NCBI GenBank assembly: GCA_023248635.1
Contig: JAHFED010000047.1
Span: 1-54,817 of the forward strand
Source of the DNA: Myxococcales bacterium
GTDB taxonomy: Bacteria > Myxococcota > UBA727 > VGSZ01
Length of the DNA stretch: 54,817 nucleotides
Reading direction: 5' to 3'
The notes beneath the pieces were generated by a model. That model had not been told where the DNA came from. It was given only the letters and a program-made list of their open reading frames with translations, and searched no databases. How positions within the stretch are numbered: position 1 is the stretch's first letter; each line of letters opens with the position of its first letter. The translations under genes were made by a program, and so were the position numbers. Positions 45,533 to 54,125 of the stretch are shown here, piece by piece.

Positions 45533-46168
45533 ATGCCGATGACGACTTCTGCTGCGTCCCCCTCGGTCTCTCTGCGTCAGCTCTTCGATGGCGTCGACAA
45601 GAACAAGGACCAGCTGCTCGACAAGGCCGAGGTCAAGTTGTCGACGGAGCAAGCCGGCGTGGGCTCGGGCTTTTTCGGCGGCCGCAAGGTCAACGCCGCC
45701 ACCGATGCATTGATGGACGCCGTCGACGGCAACCACGACGGCAACGTCAGCTGGGCCGAGTACCAGCAGGGCGGCCACAAGCTCGTTCCCGCAGGCATGA
45801 AGCTCGACCCGGTGCGCGCCCAGAGCGACCCCGCCCACATCGACGCCGCCGTGGCCGCCCTCTACGCCGACGCTGACACCGACGGCGACGGCACCCTTTC
45901 GCGCGCCGAGTTGACCGCCCACCAGACAGCGCAGGCCGAGCAGGCCGGGCAGAGCCACGCCTCGACCCGCGGGGAGATCGCGGCGGCGCTGGCGCTCGAC
46001 AAGCTCGACGCCAACAAAGACGGCGGCCTGCAGCAGCCCGAGCTCGCCGGCTTCTTGAAGGACGTCGCCCGCGAGCAGCGCAGCGCACCGGCAGCACCTG
46101 CACCAGACCCCGCACCGGCGGCGTCGAAGCCGGTCACTGCCCCTGCGGTCCGCGAGCGTTCGCGCTGA
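45533..46168 (+). CDS. Four-EF-hand calcium-binding protein
   Basis: Protein of 211 residues with four canonical 12-residue EF-hand loops: DKNKDQLLDKAE (22-33), DGNHDGNVSWAE (65-76), DTDGDGTLSRAE (115-126) and DANKDGGLQQPE (159-170). All have Asp at position 1 and Glu at 12, so all four can bind Ca2+. Calmodulin-like pairing 1-2 and 3-4 is plausible. There is no signal peptide, suggesting a cytoplasmic Ca2+ sensor or buffer, and a Pro/Ala tail of about 35 residues. ATG 45533 is preferred to an in-frame TTG at 45521 because GGAG sits 6 nt upstream. Confidence 0.92.
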   Translation: MPMTTSAASPSVSLRQLFDGVDKNKDQLLDKAEVKLSTEQAGVGSGFFGGRKVNAATDALMDAVDGNHDGNVSWAEYQQGGHKLVPAGMKLDPVRAQSDPAHIDAAVAALYADADTDGDGTLSRAELTAHQTAQAEQAGQSHASTRGEIAAALALDKLDANKDGGLQQPELAGFLKDVAREQRSAPAAPAPDPAPAASKPVTAPAVRERSR

Positions 46169-46213
46169 GGCGCACGAGGTCCACCGGTCAAAGTCGGAGC
46201 GGCACCCAGACGC

Positions 46214-46292
46214 CTGATCTCCGATCTCGCTGAGCTTCGAGCGCGAAGCGGTCTCGTTCAGCTCCGTCGGGGATGCTCTTCTGGGAGGTCCC
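46214..46292 (+). repeat. Composite multi-hairpin 3'-end element, copy D (partial)
   Basis: Begins 45 nt after the EF-hand stop, in the gene's direction. It keeps the long hairpin (CTGATCTCCGATCTCGCTGAG with GCTCCGTCGGGGAT) but ends within the second hairpin at GGGAGGTCCC. It is followed after 1 nt by the 55-bp direct repeat, which appears to have replaced the rest. Confidence 0.8.
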
Positions 46293-46293
46293 A

Positions 46294-46348
46294 TTGATGA
46301 TCGAGCGCGAGCGAGGCTAGGAGCCGGCGAGGAGCGGAACGAGCGTAC
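46294..46348 (+). repeat. 55-bp direct repeat, left copy
   Basis: Matches 47351-47405 in the same orientation with one mismatch (46319 A, C in the other copy). Begins TTGATGATCGAGCGCGAGCG and ends GGAACGAGCGTAC. The two copies bracket the gene at 46371-47222. Confidence 0.95.
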
Positions 46349-46370
46349 GCCGCGTCTCCATATACGGCGC

Positions 46371-47222
46371 TCAGCGGATCGATCGATAGGCGCAGGACTC
46401 CGCCACCAGGCGCGAGCCCAACAGCCCCCACACCGGCATCAAATCGGCCCCCGTGGCGACGACGCCGGCCACTTTGTCGGCGGAGCCGAGCACGCCGGGG
46501 ATGTGCTGCTTGACTTGCTCGGTCACGGGTCCGACGAACTGCGCCAACTTGCTGGTGAGCTCGTTCAACTGGGTCGTGATCTGCGTGAGCACGCTGGCCG
46601 CTTGTTCGGCACCCGCCGCACCCGCCAGCGTGAGCATCTTGCTCGAGCTCTCCTTACCGTACTTGGACATGAGGTCCTGCATCAGGTGCCCACCGCCTGA
46701 GAGTACATTGTCGGTAAAGGGAACAGCCAGCTCCATTATCGCATAGTACGTCAGCAAATGTTTGCCAGCCGGAACCAGATTGAACATCGCCACCTTCTCG
46801 GCAACGGTGCCTGGAAAAAGCTTGGCGATCGCGTAGGCAAGACCGAGACCTTTGAGGGCGGCGTCGGTGGCCTGCTGGGGATCGGACTCGAAGCGATTCG
46901 GGTTGGTCTTTGACGAGCCGAAAAAGAGGCTGAACGCGCTCTTCAGACCCGTGTACATGGCGATGCCTTTGTCGCCGGTGTCGAGAGCATCGAGCACCCA
47001 CAGGGCTTCTTGGGGATCTTCCTCCTGCGTCAGCTTGTAGGCCTTGTCGACCTGCTCCGCCGTCGATGAAGGCACCACGGTCCGCACGGCATCGCCAAAG
47101 GTGGAGTAGAAGCCCATGGGCTCGACCCCGGGCACCGCGGAGAAGATCGCGTTGCACAACTTCATGCTGTAGTCGTCGTTCTTGAAACGGCCCATCAAGT
47201 TGTCGAGATTTTCACGTGGCAT
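46371..47222 (-). CDS. Unknown protein bracketed by 55-bp direct repeats
   Basis: Not recognised. A protein of 283 residues with a polar N-terminal part (1-95), then an Ala/Gly/Leu-rich, moderately hydrophobic part. Helix-like stretches include GLGLAYAIAKLFPGTVAEKVAM, at about 130-151, LLTYYAIMELAVPF and TLAGAAGAEQAASVLTQI. It may associate with membranes or oligomerise; there is no signal peptide. GAGGAAG 7 nt before ATG 47222 fixes the start; earlier ATGs in frame lie in repeat-bearing upstream DNA. An imperfect CGCCG/CGGCG hairpin (about 46347-46366) follows the stop. Confidence 0.75.
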   Translation of the reverse strand: MPRENLDNLMGRFKNDDYSMKLCNAIFSAVPGVEPMGFYSTFGDAVRTVVPSSTAEQVDKAYKLTQEEDPQEALWVLDALDTGDKGIAMYTGLKSAFSLFFGSSKTNPNRFESDPQQATDAALKGLGLAYAIAKLFPGTVAEKVAMFNLVPAGKHLLTYYAIMELAVPFTDNVLSGGGHLMQDLMSKYGKESSSKMLTLAGAAGAEQAASVLTQITTQLNELTSKLAQFVGPVTEQVKQHIPGVLGSADKVAGVVATGADLMPVWGLLGSRLVAESCAYRSIR

Positions 47223-47500
47223 GGGTTTCTTCCTCTTGTTTGGATGCGGCAGCATCGCGCATTTGCAACGGCGCACGGCGGAGCGATCGGCCGAGCACCG
47301 GCCGACCCTCCACCGCACGGCAGCTCGGTGTCCACTGATCCCGCGTCCTTTTGATGATCGAGCGCGAGCGAGGCTCGGAGCCGGCGAGGAGCGGAACGAG
47401 CGTACACGTGAGTGAGCACCGCAGGTGGCGACAACGCCGCAACCGCGATCGGACATCAAGGGGATGCGGGCTGACAACCGGTCGTTGCACCAACGTCTGC
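47223..47500. other. Intergenic region with right copy of 55-bp repeat
   Basis: 278 nt between the unknown gene and the NUDIX gene stop. It contains the 55-bp repeat at 47351-47405. The part nearest the unknown gene is A-rich and Gln/Lys-like in its 5' UTR sense (CTTCCTCTTGTTTGG on plus). No gene is seen. Confidence 0.6.
47351..47405 (+). repeat. 55-bp direct repeat, right copy
   Basis: 54 of 55 bases match 46294-46348 in the same orientation. Unlike the left copy, it is not preceded by a multi-hairpin element. Confidence 0.95.
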
Positions 47501-48211
47501 TCAACCGAGAAGCACGGCCCGAAAGACCATCGCCGGCCTCTTGCTGGTGACGCGCTTGCCCTCGACGCGCTCAACCTTGCGTTCCTCGAGCAGGCGATCG
47601 AAGCGCTTGCGGAAGGGACCGGCACCGCCGGACTTGGCCCCCGGTGAGTGCAGCAGCGCCTCGTGCACTTCCTGCAGCTCGCGAATGGTGAAGGGGTCAG
47701 GGGCCAAATGAAAAGCCACGGGCGCCCCGCGTTTGACGTCGTCGCGCAGCCTCTCGAGCGCGGCCTGCAAAATGACATCGTGATCGAAAGCCAGTCCCCG
47801 GGCGTCGTCGACGCAGACGAAGGCGGCGGCGGCAGCGTCGGTCCCGCTCTTCACGAAGGCGGCCAACTCCGGCCGCACCAGAGCAAAGAAAGCAACGGTG
47901 ATGGTGCGCCCCCGCGGATCCCGCCCGGGAGCACCGAAGACGCCGAACTGCTCGAGCAAGACACTCTCCGGCGTCAGACCCGTTTCTTCGACCAGCTCGC
48001 GGGCGGCTGCTTCGTCCAGAGACTCCCCGCCCCGATTGCCCTCGCCGACATGCAGAAAACCGCCCGGCAAAGCCCACTGTCCCAAAAAGGGTGGGGCTCC
48101 GCGTTCAATCAAGAGCACATGCAAACGCGCAGCCCGCAGCGTGAGCACAACGACGTCGACGGAGACAGCAGGTCGAGGCCCATCGACAATTGGGGTCCTC
48201 GAATCGATCAT
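47501..48211 (-). CDS. NUDIX hydrolase with C-terminal winged-helix-like domain
   Basis: Protein of 236 residues. The Nudix box runs from about Gly57 to Leu79 (GGESLDEAAARELVEETGL end), preceded by PGGFLHVGEG. The N-terminal strand VSVDVVVLTLRAARLHVLLIERG and the second half (FTIRELQEVHEALL, FRKRFDRLLEE) match the NrtR/ADP-ribose-pyrophosphatase-like group with a winged helix, whose members either cleave ADP-ribose or repress NAD genes. The box is complete, so hydrolysis of a nucleoside diphosphate derivative is likely. It starts 37 nt after the LeuA-like gene and may be the last gene of that operon. Confidence 0.9.
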   Translation of the reverse strand: MIDSRTPIVDGPRPAVSVDVVVLTLRAARLHVLLIERGAPPFLGQWALPGGFLHVGEGNRGGESLDEAAARELVEETGLTPESVLLEQFGVFGAPGRDPRGRTITVAFFALVRPELAAFVKSGTDAAAAAFVCVDDARGLAFDHDVILQAALERLRDDVKRGAPVAFHLAPDPFTIRELQEVHEALLHSPGAKSGGAGPFRKRFDRLLEERKVERVEGKRVTSKRPAMVFRAVLLG

Positions 48212-48248
48212 CGCGCCTGAGCTTCCACGCTAAAGGCACATGAAACCA

Positions 48249-49532
48249 TCAAGCACCTTGTCGTTTCACAATATCCCAGATCTCATCATCCCGAAGCGTC
48301 CGATTGCTCCCCTTCGCCTTGGAGAAAATCGCCTGCACCAAGACGTCGTCGACGACGACGCGCCTCTTCTCCAGCCAATAGCGCACGTTGCTGAGGCCGC
48401 TCATGGGCCCCACTTCGATCTCCTGCTCCCGCCCGAACCACCCGGCAGGAACACCCGAATAAATGACGTCACCGAGCAAGGCGTCGCCGAAGCGATCGCC
48501 CTTCTTCTCGGCTTTGATCACGGCCGCGGCGTGCACCCCCGTCGCCGTCCTGAAAGCATCGCGACCCACCAGCGGATAGTTCACGGGGATGTCGACCTTG
48601 GTCGCCTCGGCCACCAGCCGGCAGTACTGCACAAGATGGGTGACGTCGTGGTCGTAGGCCCCCATCAGCTTCAGGTTGACGATGACTTGATCGATGGAGG
48701 CGTTGCCCACGCGCTCGCCGACGCCCAGAGCCGTGCCGTGCACCCGGTTCGCGCCATGCTCGAGAGCAAAGAGGGCGTTGACGACGCCGAGTCCGCGATC
48801 GTTGTGGCCGTGCCAGTCGATCTTCACGTCCTCGCCGGTGGCCACGATCAGGTCGCGGGTCCAGTCGATCAGGTTCCGCACGCCATCGGGAGTAACATGA
48901 CCAACTGTATCACAAAGAACCAGACGTCGGCAGCCAATTGAAATCACATGCCGAAACAGGCGATCGAGCGTCTTCGGCGGCGTCCGCGTCGTGTCTTCGG
49001 TGACGAACGCGCATTCGAGGTTGTTTTTGACTGCAAATGAAATCGCTTCGTCGGCGGATTTCATGAGGCGGTCCATGTCCCAGTCTTCGGCAAGCAGGCG
49101 CACCGGGCTCGTGCCCAGAAAACAGTAGGCGATGATCGGGATGCCGACGTCGTCTCGCACTCTGACGATGGGCTCGATGTCCTTGATGACCGTGCGAGCG
49201 GCGCAGTTGGGCAGCACCTTGAGCTTGAGATCGCGGATGTGGGTGGCCAGGGCTTTGACGTCGTCGACGGCGCGGGGACCGGCTCCTGGCAGGCCGATGT
49301 CGGCGGTGAAGATGCCGATCTTGTCCATGAGCTCGATGAGCTCTTTCTTGGTCTCGATGGGCGGATCGACGACGGAGGGGGATTGGATGCCGTCGCGCAA
49401 GGTCTCGTCGCACAGCTCGACGTGAGCTGGAAAGACGCGACCGCGGCGCTTGACCTCGTTCCAGTCGTAGATCAGCTCCGCAGCTGGCGGGGGAGAAGCG
49501 CTCGTCGTCGGCGGGTTGTCGGCGGCACTCAT
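48249..49532 (-). CDS. LeuA-like DRE-TIM acyltransferase/lyase without regulatory domain
   Basis: TIM-barrel enzyme of 427 residues in the 2-isopropylmalate synthase / HMG-CoA lyase superfamily. The diagnostic DETLRDG is at 42-48 (catalytic Arg46, metal Asp42), and the metal-binding HGHND at 241-245, with LPGAGP, VTEDTTRTPP and TGVHAAAVIKAEKKGD also present. It lacks the C-terminal LeuA dimer domain that senses leucine. It may condense acetyl-CoA with a 2-oxo acid or do the reverse (inference). The ATG overlaps the stop of the small membrane protein gene (ATGA). Together with thiolase it lies in a CoA-related operon. Confidence 0.88.
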   Translation of the reverse strand: MSAADNPPTTSASPPPAAELIYDWNEVKRRGRVFPAHVELCDETLRDGIQSPSVVDPPIETKKELIELMDKIGIFTADIGLPGAGPRAVDDVKALATHIRDLKLKVLPNCAARTVIKDIEPIVRVRDDVGIPIIAYCFLGTSPVRLLAEDWDMDRLMKSADEAISFAVKNNLECAFVTEDTTRTPPKTLDRLFRHVISIGCRRLVLCDTVGHVTPDGVRNLIDWTRDLIVATGEDVKIDWHGHNDRGLGVVNALFALEHGANRVHGTALGVGERVGNASIDQVIVNLKLMGAYDHDVTHLVQYCRLVAEATKVDIPVNYPLVGRDAFRTATGVHAAAVIKAEKKGDRFGDALLGDVIYSGVPAGWFGREQEIEVGPMSGLSNVRYWLEKRRVVVDDVLVQAIFSKAKGSNRTLRDDEIWDIVKRQGA

Positions 49533-49807
49533 GGCGCCATCCCCCGCGCCCCGGGTCCATTGGCGCTCCGGCCTCCGGCCCCACCGCTGCGTCCTGCGTC
49601 CTGCGCGCCGGGTCCTTCCCGCAGCCTACGTCGCACGAGGGTGACCCCGCCGAGCGCACCGCAGCACACCGCGAAGCTGAGCAAGAGGCGCTGCGGCGTC
49701 GCACTCTCGTTGCCAAAGAAGAACAGACCGATGTGCACCAGGGCAAAGAGCAGGGCGCTGTTGAGCAAGCGCAAGCGGTCGTCCTTGTGGGCGAGCGGAT
49801 TGATCAT
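49529..49807 (-). CDS. Small membrane protein
   Basis: Protein of 92 residues with two hydrophobic helices (LLNSALLFALVHIGLFFFG at about 14-32 and RLLLSFAVCCGALGGVTLV at about 39-57), then an Arg/Gly/Ala-rich tail. No family recognised. It overlaps the upstream 168-residue gene (ATGA) and the downstream LeuA-like gene (ATGA), so it is certainly translated as part of that operon if they are. Reality of the gene rests mainly on this double coupling and the membrane helices. Confidence 0.72.
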   Translation of the reverse strand: MINPLAHKDDRLRLLNSALLFALVHIGLFFFGNESATPQRLLLSFAVCCGALGGVTLVRRRLREGPGAQDAGRSGGAGGRSANGPGARGMAP

Positions 49808-50310
49808 GGTGCCGTGCCTTTGGCCATCAGGGTGACGAGGCGCAGACCGCCGTCGCCGTATTGGAAATGCACGCTGCCGTCGTCGCCATCGTAACGATCC
49901 CAACCCGGGCCCGAGCGCGAAGGCGCCCCGCGTGCCCTGCGCACCAGCGCCGGCGTCGACGAAAAGCTCAGCCCATCGCCGAGGTCGCCCGCCCACACAT
50001 GAAAGCGCTCGTGCCCCTCGCTGTGCAGAAAAATGGTCCCGATGATGCGCGCCGACGGCGCCACCGCTTCGATGCCTAGCGCCCGCGAAGACGACCGCAC
50101 CCCGCCGAGGGGGCTCTTCTGTTCGCTCAGGCCGAGGTCCTTCACGCGCTCATCGTCGAGGGAGGCCCCCAACATGGCCAGCAGCCCCGGCAACGTGGGC
50201 AGGCCCTTGGGGGCTCGGCTGGCCGCCTGCAAGCGCTTGAGGTCAACGGGCGCGATGCGCACGGTGGTCAGCGCCGAGGCGGCGTCGTCGGGTGGACGCC
50301 TGGTGCTCAC
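49804..50310 (-). CDS. Hypothetical 168-residue protein
   Basis: Not recognised. It starts at GTG 50310, which overlaps the TGA of the thiolase gene (GTGA); sequence further upstream in frame is Arg-rich and lies within the thiolase gene. The protein is mixed alpha/beta, with a Pro-rich turn (LPTLPGLLAMLGA) and a strand-rich end (IIGTIFLHSEGHERFHVWAGD, about 98-118, and GSVHFQYGDGGLRLVTL). No signal peptide. It stops inside the ATG of the small membrane gene. Confidence 0.7.
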   Translation of the reverse strand: MSTRRPPDDAASALTTVRIAPVDLKRLQAASRAPKGLPTLPGLLAMLGASLDDERVKDLGLSEQKSPLGGVRSSSRALGIEAVAPSARIIGTIFLHSEGHERFHVWAGDLGDGLSFSSTPALVRRARGAPSRSGPGWDRYDGDDGSVHFQYGDGGLRLVTLMAKGTAP

Positions 50311-51536
50311 AGGCTCTCGACGAGCACAGCGATGCCCTGGCCGCCGCCAATGCAGGCCGAGCCCACGCCCAACTTGCGGCCCGACGTCGACCGACGCCGC
50401 AGTGCGTGCACGAGATGAGCGGTGATGCGCGCACCCGAAGCGCCCAGAGGATGACCCAGAGCGATGGCGCCGCCGTCGACGTTGAGCCTGCTCTTGGGTC
50501 CCAGCGCATCGATGTCCAGCTGCTGTGCGCAAGCCAAGACCTGCGGCGCGAAGGCCTCGTTGATCTCAATCAAGTCGATGTTTTCTAGGCCGACTTCTGC
50601 CTTTTTCATTAACTTCTGTATTGCGGAAACTGGGCCGATCCCCATGATGGTCGGATCACAGCCGGCGACGGACCAACCCACCAGCCGGGCCAGCGGTTTG
50701 AGGCCCTTGGTTTTGGCATGACTCGCCGTCGTGAGGACGAGAGCTGCCGCACCGTCGCAGATGCCAGAGGCGGCGCCGGCGTGAATTACACCCTCTTTTT
50801 TGAAGATTTTCGGGAGCTTCTTCAATCCTTCGATCGTCGTCTCCGGCCGATTGTGTTCATCCTTCGAAAACGCGACGGTCTCCTTGCCTTTCTTCACCTC
50901 GACAGGGGTGAGCTCGGCGGCGAAGGCGCCGCTGTCCTGCGCTTCCTTGGTCAAGCGTTGGGAGCGCAGCGCGAAGGCGTCGACGTCGCCTTGGGAGATC
51001 TGGTGCTGCTCGGCGAGTTTCTCGGCGGTCATGGCCATGGGCATGCCGGTGAAGGTGTCGGTGAGGGAAGACCACAGCGTGTCCTCGAGAGCGGGGATCT
51101 TGCCGAAGGGAACGCCCCAGCGCGCATCGCGCATCGCAAAGGGAGCCTGCGACATCGACTCGGTGCCGCCGACGAGGACGACCTTGGCCTCGCCCAGCAT
51201 CAGCTGCTCCGCGCCGCTGACGACGGCCTGAAAGCCCGAACCGCACAGCCGGTTGACGGTCAGCGCCGGCACGTGATGGGGAAGCTCGCAGCGCAGGCCC
51301 ACGTGACGAGCCAGGTAGATGGCGTCGGCGGAGGTCTGGGCGACGTTGCCAAAAATCACCTGGTCGACGTCGTCGGGCGCGACGCCGGCAGCCACCAGCG
51401 CGGCGCGGGCGGCGATGACGCCGAGATCGGTAGCGCTGTGGTTTTTCAGAGCGCCGCCAAAGGTGCCAAAGGCGGTGCGCTGGGCTGACAGAACGACGAC
51501 GTCGTCGCCGGAAAAGGATGCAGTCGGAGTCTTCAT
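50307..51536 (-). CDS. Thiolase (acetyl-CoA C-acetyltransferase family)
   Basis: Thiolase of 409 residues that breaks or makes beta-ketoacyl-CoA. The nucleophile is Cys98 in NRLCGSGFQA; other conserved parts are GGTESMSQAP, GICDGAAALVL, NEAFAPQ, GGAIALGHPLGASGAR and the second Cys in ACIGGGQG. The whole family length is present. Biosynthetic (AtoB/PhaA) or degradative (FadA) use cannot be decided. It heads an operon whose next genes (168-residue protein, membrane protein, LeuA-like enzyme) all overlap by 4 nt, suggesting a shared CoA-dependent pathway. Confidence 0.95.
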   Translation of the reverse strand: MKTPTASFSGDDVVVLSAQRTAFGTFGGALKNHSATDLGVIAARAALVAAGVAPDDVDQVIFGNVAQTSADAIYLARHVGLRCELPHHVPALTVNRLCGSGFQAVVSGAEQLMLGEAKVVLVGGTESMSQAPFAMRDARWGVPFGKIPALEDTLWSSLTDTFTGMPMAMTAEKLAEQHQISQGDVDAFALRSQRLTKEAQDSGAFAAELTPVEVKKGKETVAFSKDEHNRPETTIEGLKKLPKIFKKEGVIHAGAASGICDGAAALVLTTASHAKTKGLKPLARLVGWSVAGCDPTIMGIGPVSAIQKLMKKAEVGLENIDLIEINEAFAPQVLACAQQLDIDALGPKSRLNVDGGAIALGHPLGASGARITAHLVHALRRRSTSGRKLGVGSACIGGGQGIAVLVESL

Positions 51537-51619
51537 GGCGTCCTTGCAGCAATGCCGATGGCCAAGCTCCTATCGGCTCTCCGCCGGGGGGACAACGAGG
51601 CCTGGCGATGGGGAGAAGC

Positions 51620-52684
51620 TCAATTGACCCGAGCGACGTCCAAGAGCTGGTAGCGCTCGGCCGGACACTCTTGCATTGCCCCGTCGATGAAGATCATCAC
51701 CGCCGCATCGGCAGCAACTTCGGCGCGCGGCGGCGGCAATCCATGCCGATACACGACGTCGTCACCGCGAGCGATCAAGTGCCGCACGACCCCGACAGCG
51801 TGTTGCTTGGGCTCGCTCCAACTCTTCAGGGCCGCCACGCAGCGCCGATCCCGCACGTGTCCCACGACCTGCCACAGCCCGCGCGGCAGGCGCCGGGGAT
51901 CGAAACGCCGCGGCTCGAGCCAGACGTCGTCGTCGACAAAGGTGGGCCGGTGGTAGAGCACGCCATCGCCTTCCCCGATGCCGTCTGCCGGGCGGTGCAA
52001 GCCCGGCAGCGCGAGGGGCACGGGCTTGGGGATGCGCAGGCAGGCATCGACGGCGTCGTCGAGAGCGCGGTTCAAGGTGGTCGCGATGAGCTCGGGCGAG
52101 CTGCTGTCGTCGACGCCCAAGCGCATCAAGGCCTTGCGGGTGACGCCGGCGTGGGTGAACAAGAGGCCGTGTTCAGCATGGGCCAAGCGCAAGCGACGCT
52201 CCAGGAGCAAGCGCTTCACCAAGAGCTGCTGCGAGGCGCGGTAGGCCGACAAGTCCCGGGCCAAGATCTCGGTGGAGGGGAGAAAAGCGCAGGCCCGAAA
52301 AAAGGCGGCTTCGTCGTCTTCGTGCTTCGCTCCCCAGTAGTGGCGATCGGCCAGTACCTGCAGCCGGGCAAATTCCACGTCGTCGACGCCGACGAGCTCG
52401 CCCACCCGCGCTAGATCGTGGTTGCCCCCCAGCAACACCACTTGCTCTGCATCGTGGGACGCGAGCCAAGACAGCAGGGCTTCGCCGGCGTCGGCAGCGT
52501 TTTGACGATCGGCCACCGATCCCCAGTCGAAATGATCACCAATGGACAAAAGGCGCGCGCCCGCCCGCAGAGGCCCAGCCTCGCCGTCAACGAGCCCGTG
52601 GTGGGCCAACACGGCACGCACTTTCGACAGCGACGCCTGCGGGTCACCCATCGCCAGCAGAGGCGTCGTCGTCGAAGGCGTCAC
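51620..52684 (-). CDS. Calcineurin-like metallophosphoesterase
   Basis: Protein of 354 residues with the metal-binding series of the metallophosphoesterase fold: GDPQ near residue 13, GDHFDWG around 49-55, GGNHD around 86-90, FTHAG in the middle and GHVRDRR near the C-terminus. It resembles bacterial PPP/Shelphs-like phosphatases in the layout around GNHD. The first motif GDPQ instead of GDxH is a variant. Substrate unknown. It stops 83 nt before the thiolase start, with an own transcription unit likely. No signal peptide, so cytoplasmic. Confidence 0.9.
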   Translation of the reverse strand: MTPSTTTPLLAMGDPQASLSKVRAVLAHHGLVDGEAGPLRAGARLLSIGDHFDWGSVADRQNAADAGEALLSWLASHDAEQVVLLGGNHDLARVGELVGVDDVEFARLQVLADRHYWGAKHEDDEAAFFRACAFLPSTEILARDLSAYRASQQLLVKRLLLERRLRLAHAEHGLLFTHAGVTRKALMRLGVDDSSSPELIATTLNRALDDAVDACLRIPKPVPLALPGLHRPADGIGEGDGVLYHRPTFVDDDVWLEPRRFDPRRLPRGLWQVVGHVRDRRCVAALKSWSEPKQHAVGVVRHLIARGDDVVYRHGLPPPRAEVAADAAVMIFIDGAMQECPAERYQLLDVARVN

Positions 52685-52732
52685 GCAGTCATCCCCTGCG
52701 AGCAGCCTGCTGGCGAAGAAGTCAGCACCGGG

Positions 52733-53347
52733 TCATTTCGGGGCGGGCACCGGCGGTGCGGGCACCGGCTCGGGCGGCGGGTTCACGGTCACCGTCATCT
52801 CGGCCTTGAGCTCTTTGACCTCGGCGGTGAGCAGGGTCGAGCCCGCGGCAACGCCAGTGACGACGCCGGCGTCGCTGACGGTGGCGATGGCTGGGTCGGC
52901 GGTTTTCCACGTCACCTTGGGGGCGTCGGGGACGATGGGCTCGCCACGCTCGTTCATGTAGTTCAAAGCGAGGGGCTCCGAGGGCGTGCCCGCAGTGACG
53001 ACCATCGCCGGCGACTGAAGCTGGATGCGCTTGAGCAACACGACGGTGACCGGGATGCTGGCGGACTGTTCGTCGATGGTGGCGCTGATGGTGGTGGTGC
53101 CCGAGCCGGCCGGCTTGATCTTGCCCGTGCTGTCGACGGTGGCGACGGCAGGATCGGCGGACTTCCAGGTGATGGAGCGCTCACCCTCGATGGCGTTGCC
53201 TTCGGCGTCTTTGGCGGTCGCTGCGACCAGCGTGGTCTGGGTGTCAGACTTGAGCTGTACCTTTTGAGGCGCAATCTCGACGGAGGCCACCTTCGCGGGA
53301 CAACCGGCAACAGCAACGACGACGACGGAGAGGGCAAACAGGCGCAT
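52733..53347 (-). CDS. Lipoprotein with two Big_2 Ig-like domains
   Basis: Lipoprotein of 204 residues (lipobox AVAGC, Cys16) with two bacterial Ig-like group 2 modules. Each has the ITWKSADPAVATVDSTG-like core (about 58-74; second copy VTWKTADPAIATVSDAG at about 144-160) followed by a G..TTI.A strand. A Pro-Ala-Pro tail ends the protein. Likely an outer-membrane structural or adhesion part. The transposase fragment lies immediately upstream; sequence between 53348 and 53460 shows no gene. Confidence 0.9.
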   Translation of the reverse strand: MRLFALSVVVVAVAGCPAKVASVEIAPQKVQLKSDTQTTLVAATAKDAEGNAIEGERSITWKSADPAVATVDSTGKIKPAGSGTTTISATIDEQSASIPVTVVLLKRIQLQSPAMVVTAGTPSEPLALNYMNERGEPIVPDAPKVTWKTADPAIATVSDAGVVTGVAAGSTLLTAEVKELKAEMTVTVNPPPEPVPAPPVPAPK

Positions 53348-53459
53348 GCGGGATCCTCACGGCTGGATGCGACTTCGTGTCAGTGAAGCGGGATCGTGTC
53401 AAGCGCAGCGGGATGAGTGCGAGACGGCGGCACATGCCGATCGTCGTCGCTGTGGTGCT

Positions 53460-53816
53460 GGCCGACCCGGCCGCCAGTGCCTGGTCGCCGCTCTCGACGC
53501 CCTTCTCGCGGGCGAGACCGACGATCGCGCGGTTGATCATCTCCCATGTCTCCGGACTGATCCGTTTGATGTTCGCCCCCAGCGTCGACGACGAGGGGTT
53601 CCAGCCGAGAGGCAAGCGCGAGAAGGTGCGAGCGACACGGGAGTCGACGAGGACGAAAGCAAGGTCCTCGTACGAAATCTGATTGATCCGCTTGAGCACG
53701 GCGAGACGCAGTGTCTGCTCGCCGGACAGCCCAGTGCAGCCAACGGCGGCGAGGTGCTTCCCGACGAGGTCCGCGTGCACGCGCGCGACGACGTCGGGGA
53801 GCTGATCGAGAAGCAA
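53460..53816 (-). pseudogene. N-terminal fragment of an IS transposase (DUF772-like)
   Basis: About 115 codons encode VVARVHADLVGKHLAAVG, then GLSGEQTLRLAVLKRINQ, ISYEDLAFVLVDSRV, FSRLPLGW and ISPETWEMINRAIVGLAREKG, which follow the layout of the DUF772 N-terminal region of IS5/ISNCY/IS1182-like transposases. After about 53480 the similarity fails and no DDE catalytic region is visible in any frame before the lipoprotein gene, so the gene is truncated. Terminal inverted repeats were not found. The true N-terminus is uncertain. Confidence 0.75.
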
Positions 53817-53879
53817 GGAGATCTCACGCAGCTCTCAGGCCTGCGGGTGATTGCCCCACGGCTCGGCAAGCGGTAGCTG

Positions 53880-54125
53880 TGGGATGCGGATTTGGCGCAT
53901 TGATTTCCAGTTGTTCTGTAGTCTTAAAGTGTGTGGCTGCTGGTGTGGTAACCGCAATCATAGACTTTATATGGGACAGACAACGCGAGATCCGCGCCAA
54001 TTCCGCGCTTTGATATTCTGCCATCACTGTACTTTTCGGGTGAGAACTAGCTAGCTAGCTAGAAATCCAGCCCTACGCATACGACTCTCAATGACCGAGC
54101 GATTTCGGTGCCAGAATCGGCTGAT
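53880..54125. other. AT-richer patch without genes
   Basis: About 245 nt with visibly lower GC than the rest of the window. It includes four tandem CTAG units (about 54047-54062) and several T-rich stretches. No coding sequence is convincing. It sits between a transposase fragment and element E and probably derives from foreign DNA. Confidence 0.55.

Noticed and set aside
53244-53480. Continuation of the transposase frame into the Big_2 lipoprotein gene
   Set aside because: After about 53480 the translation loses transposase character and overlaps the clear signal peptide of the lipoprotein.
54047-54062. (CTAG)4 tract as a target-site or regulatory motif
   Set aside because: Too short and simple to interpret; noted only as part of the AT-richer patch.
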